Position numbers and translations under genes: made by a program | Notes under the pieces: model-generated | Told to the model about the DNA's origin: nothing | The model's input: the letters and a program-made list of their open reading frames with translations, nothing else | Database searches by the model: none | Shown: piece by piece, positions 57,760 through 61,294 of the stretch | Numbering within the stretch: position 1 is the first letter of the stretch | Layout of the letters: each line of letters starts with the position of its first letter | NCBI GenBank assembly: GCA_015680685.1 | Contig: MNCI01000266.1 | Location: 212,704-273,997 of the forward strand | DNA from: Gnetum montanum | Taxonomy: Eukaryota; Streptophyta; Gnetopsida; Gnetales; Gnetaceae | Reading direction: 5' to 3' | DNA length: 61,294 nucleotides

Positions 57760-57760
57760 A

Positions 57761-58566
57761 TGATGAGTAGTAGGTACTCCCTATGCCTAACTAGATGAAT
57801 CATAAGCATTCACTAGCAATCCAATTGAATTCCATGGGCTTTAGCTCTCTAAATGCCAATAGTAAAGATAGTGACTTAAGGATGCAATCATTTTCTTCTT
57901 GGCTACACTTATATAAGCACAAGCATATGGTTAAGTGAAGTCGAGGCACATGATTTGTTAATTTTATATTTTTATCCAATTATCCTAAGCATGAAATAAA
58001 GTAATTAATGAAGTATTAATTTAAGTGACTAACTAATCTCTTAGTCTACTTCCTAGCATAAGTATTTGGTCCCACCTTTCGTACACATCTTGAACTCACT
58101 ATAATGCTACTGGGTTACCAAGTGATAACACTGTTAGAATCACCAAGCATTAACATTATGCTTAAGGCCATCATACTTATGCATATTAATTATGTGCATT
58201 TAATTAACTAGGAACATAAAAGTAAATTTCATAAAAATAAACATTAATCTGTTTACAAGTGTGCAAGGTACATCAAGAATCTCATCTTTAATGCTATCAC
58301 ATCAATGTGTCACGGTACATTGGTGCTTGAATAATGGTTCGTACAATCCTTGACTCCTACTATGACACTTAGAAAATATTCAAACTTCTATAGGAATAAA
58401 CTGTAAGAACTTCATTATGCTATTAACTAACTGATGCCATAAATGTGATGGCTGCATGCATTTATATAGGCATAGACAGATGCCACATTGATGCATACGT
58501 GTCAATGCATCAAAACATGCCTTGATGCATGGATGTCAACCCAACCTAACTTTTTGTGATTCATCA
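57761..58566 (-). repeat. 5' LTR of element E (806 bp)
   Basis: TGATGAGT at 57761 to GATTCATCA at 58566. TATATAAA on the element strand at 58461-58468; the U3 has TGATGCAT/ATGCATCA palindromic repeats at about 58470-58550. Copia RNase H sequence follows at 58567. Confidence 0.85.
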
Positions 58567-59205
58567 AATGCAACTCAATATATAAAAATTATTGGAGCTA
58601 TAAGGTTTCTATGCCACACAAGACTAGATCTTGTGTTTGCTACATCCTACCTATCATGATTTATGTAAGAATGAAGGTAAAGCTAGCTCAATTCTCTCAC
58701 ACATATTCTAAGATACATCAAAGGCACAACATATCATAAACTCATCTACACCAAAGGAAATGCTTAATTAAATGTTTATTTAGAAGGAGATCATAATAAT
58801 ATAAAATCTACATCATTAGCCATCATATTCCATGAAGACAATGCAATATACTAGAAATTAAGAAAATAAACTTCAATCAATCTCTCAAATTATGAAGCTA
58901 AATTCATAGCTATGGATGAGTGCATGCAACACATACTTTGGCTCAAGAAACTCATGACACACTTAGGATTCCAAGTTGATCTTTCAACCAAACTATTTTG
59001 TGATAACACAACAACTATCGAATTGTTAAATGGACATATATTCCACAAGAATCAAAGCACATATACATCCAATATTACCTCATCAAACAAGAAGGAGGGA
59101 ATCATCAAACTTGAACCTATGCAAATCAATCATCAACTGGCAGATTTATTAATTAAATCTATTTTAAATTATAGAAATAAGTACCTTTATCATGGTATAG
59201 GTATT
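58567..59205 (+). pseudogene. RT end and RNase H of copia element
   Basis: The RNase H frame includes STSLAIIFHEDN (about 58810), INLSNYEAKFIAMDECMQHI (about 58875; family ALSStEAEYiA..ec) and LWLKKLMTHLGF. Then LFCDNTTTIELLNGHIFHKN (about 59000; family DNqsAi.La.NPvfH) and the C-terminal NHQLADLLIKSI (family eqvADilTKpl) follow. The last 98 codons (58912-59208) are open. Upstream, an RT C-terminal stretch (KTRSCVCYI, RYIKGTTYHKL) is shifted and stopped. Confidence 0.85.
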
Positions 59206-59257
59206 TAAAAAATCAATAATCATGATTAGAAGATAAGAAAAATCATGCATTTCATAC

Positions 59258-59269
59258 TAAAGGAGGCAT
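59258..59269 (+). promoter_or_regulatory. Polypurine tract of the copia element
   Basis: TAAAGGAGGCAT precedes TGTTAGAAATAG, the LTR start. Confidence 0.85.
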
Positions 59270-60038
59270 TGTTAGAAATAGTGTGTCATGCCCCATATGC
59301 CCAAGAAGATAAAAAAGAATGAAAAAAGTTAAATTTGCATTTTTTTTCATTAGATTAAGCAAAAACGTAACTTTATTTTTATTTTATTAAAATGAATTGA
59401 GTGTTGGATGTACTTCTTTTTTGCCCCAATTCATCATTCATTTTCATTATTTTTATATTTTCATTATTTTGGAATGAATTCCCATTAATCCCATGTAAGA
59501 ACCTAACTTTTTTATATAAATTCGATGGCCATATATTGATGTAGGTGATAGTTTTAAAGGCAATAAAATATTATTATTAATTTTCTCTCATAAGTTGTTT
59601 CTTCAAATTCCTATGCTCTAATTTCTCTTTCCAGTTTGCTGCATAGCTCATTCAATCCCATCCTCATTCACTTCCATAAATATCTATTCTAGATCCTTAT
59701 CCAAATAGGCCAAACAATCTTCATCATATCCTATCTGTTGATTCAAGTGTTTCAATAGAAGGAAGTTAAAAAATCACATTCAAGGCCACTTTTGTATAAA
59801 AACTTTCAACCATCAAATCAATTCCAAAATTTTTAGTCTGGGTTATAGATTGTAGAACAAGATATCTAACAAGTCTAAGATTAGGCCAAAAATCATCTAA
59901 ATTGCAAAGATATCATAACTAAAAAATAAAAAAAATTAGTTTTTCATAGTTGGGATGACCCTCATCATCTAATAGATTGCACTGCAAAAAAATCTACAAA
60001 AACAAAAAAAATTAATTAATTTACATAAAAAATTAACA
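59270..60038 (+). repeat. 3' LTR of the copia element (769 bp)
   Basis: It starts TGTTAG and ends AATTAACA; TATATAAA near 59512-59519. The 59566-60038 part matches the truncated LTR of D (25839-26326). Confidence 0.8.
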
Positions 60039-60870
60039 CTTGGAAAGTATCAATACCAAAGAACATTACCAAAGTGGCATAGATAGTTCCTAATCTTAGG
60101 ACAAAAGAATAAAAGTTAAGAGCCTTACTGAGTAAGTACCAATTTAAGAAACCTAATAATAGGGGGATGCAACCAATGGAAGAGGAATTGTACCTACTAG
60201 AAACTTAAATGAACTACACCTAACATTTTTATTATTTTTATTTTTTGTGTATCATATATGTCATTCATGTGGTAATCATGTATTGCATGATAATTTTGTA
60301 AACCACTCAAACAAAGATGCAACATTCATAGTTAGTCAGTTATGTCATGTGTATATGAAGATGTAATCAAGTCCATGTAATTCCACACCTTTGTAACAAT
60401 TTTATCCTCTTTTTATTTTAACTTGAAGACAAGTTTCTAGTTAGTTGTGGGGCTATCATAAATCAAGTTTTTTATAATTTACTATGAGATCATATCAATG
60501 CGAGATTGTAGCTCACTATACAATGTCATACATGTGATGTAATGGGCCACAGCCATACCTATAAATACAAGTCCACCATCATGTCAAATCTCACCTTTGA
60601 TCAAACCCATTAAAAAAATATTGTACTTTTTTTTTATAAACCTAGCAATAGTTGAGAATGCCTACACTGTGATGATTACTAGTTGTGTAGCATGTTTATT
60701 TGAGTAGATTATACTTCAATACATTTCATATTTGGGAAAAAATATTGAGATTATTTTTTATCATTGCAACATCTCAATTAAATTAGATTTACTTTTCTTA
60801 TACAATTTATATTTCTTATGTCATTTACAGTTCTATGTCATTTACATGTTAATGTTTGTTAGTTAATTGG
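60039..60870 (+). mobile_element. 3' end of another Athila-like element
   Basis: Non-coding 3' tail, a PPT-like GTTGTGGGGCTA (60444-60455) and the LTR start from 60456 (TCATAAATC, decayed from TGATGAATC), with a TATAAATA box near 60560. The LTR is interrupted at 60871 by an A/G-group LTR. No coding region is recognisable. Confidence 0.6.
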
Positions 60871-61294
60871 TGATGAGTTGTCATTTGGGGCGACCGCGAT
60901 ATCACATCCGCGATATCACAACCCAACCCGCGATATTGCATACGCGATATCGCATCCTGTCTCCTCATCTATAAATAAGAGGTAGACATATGCGTTTTAA
61001 GAGTCAGTTCTTATTTCCTTACCCAAACTCTTGCATTTTTTCCTTCTTAGAGTTAGAATTATTTCCCAATGTATGCCCGCAGTGTGGTGATTGTAATTGT
61101 ATGGCATCCTTATTCGAGTGTGATGTACTTGGACACGCACATGATCACAATAAAGATCAAGATTACTTCATAATTGTAGCATTCACTTAGCTTAATTATA
61201 TAATTAATTATTATTTACTGCTTTCCTAGTTAGTCTCTCTCTCACCCTTATCTCATGTTAAAACGCAGAATGAGTACGACTTGATTACAAGCAC
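60871..61294 (+). repeat. LTR of an A/G-group element, cut by the window end
   Basis: It starts TGATGAGTTG. It matches the reverse complement of the G LTR downstream of the TATA box (TATAAATA at 60970-60977), including the tail cgcagaatgagtacgac. The U3 carries four GCGATATC-type motifs. The rest lies outside the window, so whether it is a solo LTR or a full element is open. Confidence 0.85.
60896..60953 (+). promoter_or_regulatory. Four GCGATATCGC-type palindromes upstream of the TATA box
   Basis: GCGATATCAC (60896 and 60910), GCGATATTGC (60930), GCGATATCGC (60944, a perfect palindrome). The U3 of G retains two decayed copies per LTR. A protein-binding role is inferred. Confidence 0.6.

Larger units (their letters stand above)
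48254..58566 (-). mobile_element. Element E: Athila-like retrotransposon, 3' truncated, split by element G
   Basis: The minus strand has a 5' LTR (57761-58566), decayed tRNA-Asp PBS, gag (57690 down to 56489, then 50164 down to about 49370) and protease (about 48760-48270). Pol beyond protease is missing: element F abuts at about 48253. G is inserted in gag with a CCAAT duplication. Confidence 0.82.
58567..60038 (+). mobile_element. 3' part of a Ty1/copia element (RNase H and LTR)
   Basis: The plus strand carries the end of RT, RNase H, PPT and a complete 769-bp LTR. Its upstream part is cut by the LTR of E at 58566. The LTR matches that of D, so the two fragments belong to one family and perhaps one insertion. 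Confidence 0.8.

Overview
The window is a graveyard of nested LTR retrotransposons from a large-genome seed plant. The primer-binding sites match plant tRNA-Asp and initiator tRNA-Met, the elements are Athila-like and Tat/Ogre-like Ty3/gypsy plus Ty1/copia, and one passenger fragment resembles a plastid acyl-ACP desaturase. A gymnosperm is plausible from the density and age of the nesting, but nothing here proves it. I see no intact host gene, tRNA, rRNA or CRISPR array. Almost every reading frame is broken, so coding entries are given as pseudogenes.

Layout. 1-17839 (+): an Athila-like element (B) with a cut 5' LTR, PBS, gag, protease, RT, RNase H, integrase, an env-position ORF and a 3' LTR. 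It is split at 2209/8156 by element A. 2210-8155 (-): element A, with LTRs, PBS, PPT and a perfect GCTTA target duplication; it encodes gag and a second ORF but no pol. 17840-25838 (-): a copia-like element (C1) with gag only, interrupted by a 3.9-kb insertion (H) that carries part of a stearoyl-ACP desaturase pseudogene. 25839-27720 (+): the 5' part of a Ty1/copia element (D). 27721-32712 (-): a second C-family copy (C2) with gag and an env-position ORF but no pol. 32713-48253 (+): a Tat/Ogre-like element (F) with gag-protease, RT-RH-aRH-integrase and a 3' LTR-like tail. Between protease and RT it holds about 5.6 kb carrying an antisense multi-exon gene with an FCP1/NIF-like phosphatase domain. 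48254-58566 (-): an Athila-like element (E) with 5' LTR, PBS, gag and protease, split by element G. 50170-56488 (-): element G, complete with LTRs, an exact tRNA-Asp PBS, PPT and a perfect CCAAT duplication; like A it has gag plus a second ORF and no pol. 58567-60038 (+): RNase H and 3' LTR of a copia element. 60039-60870 (+): the 3' end and LTR start of another Athila-like element, entered at 60871 by a third LTR of the A/G group that runs off the window.

How it fits together. A and G are structurally complete but lack protease, RT and integrase, so they must have been moved in trans. The autonomous-type Athila relatives B and E, which use the same tRNA-Asp primer site and similar LTR ends (TGATGA...TCATCA), are the obvious helper class, and A and G sit inside them. 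The most unusual features are this pol-less two-ORF family, the antisense FCP1-like gene sitting where Ogre elements carry their pol intron, and the desaturase fragment inside H. Coordinates of LTR ends and target duplications of A and G were read base by base; domain limits in decayed pol genes are approximate.
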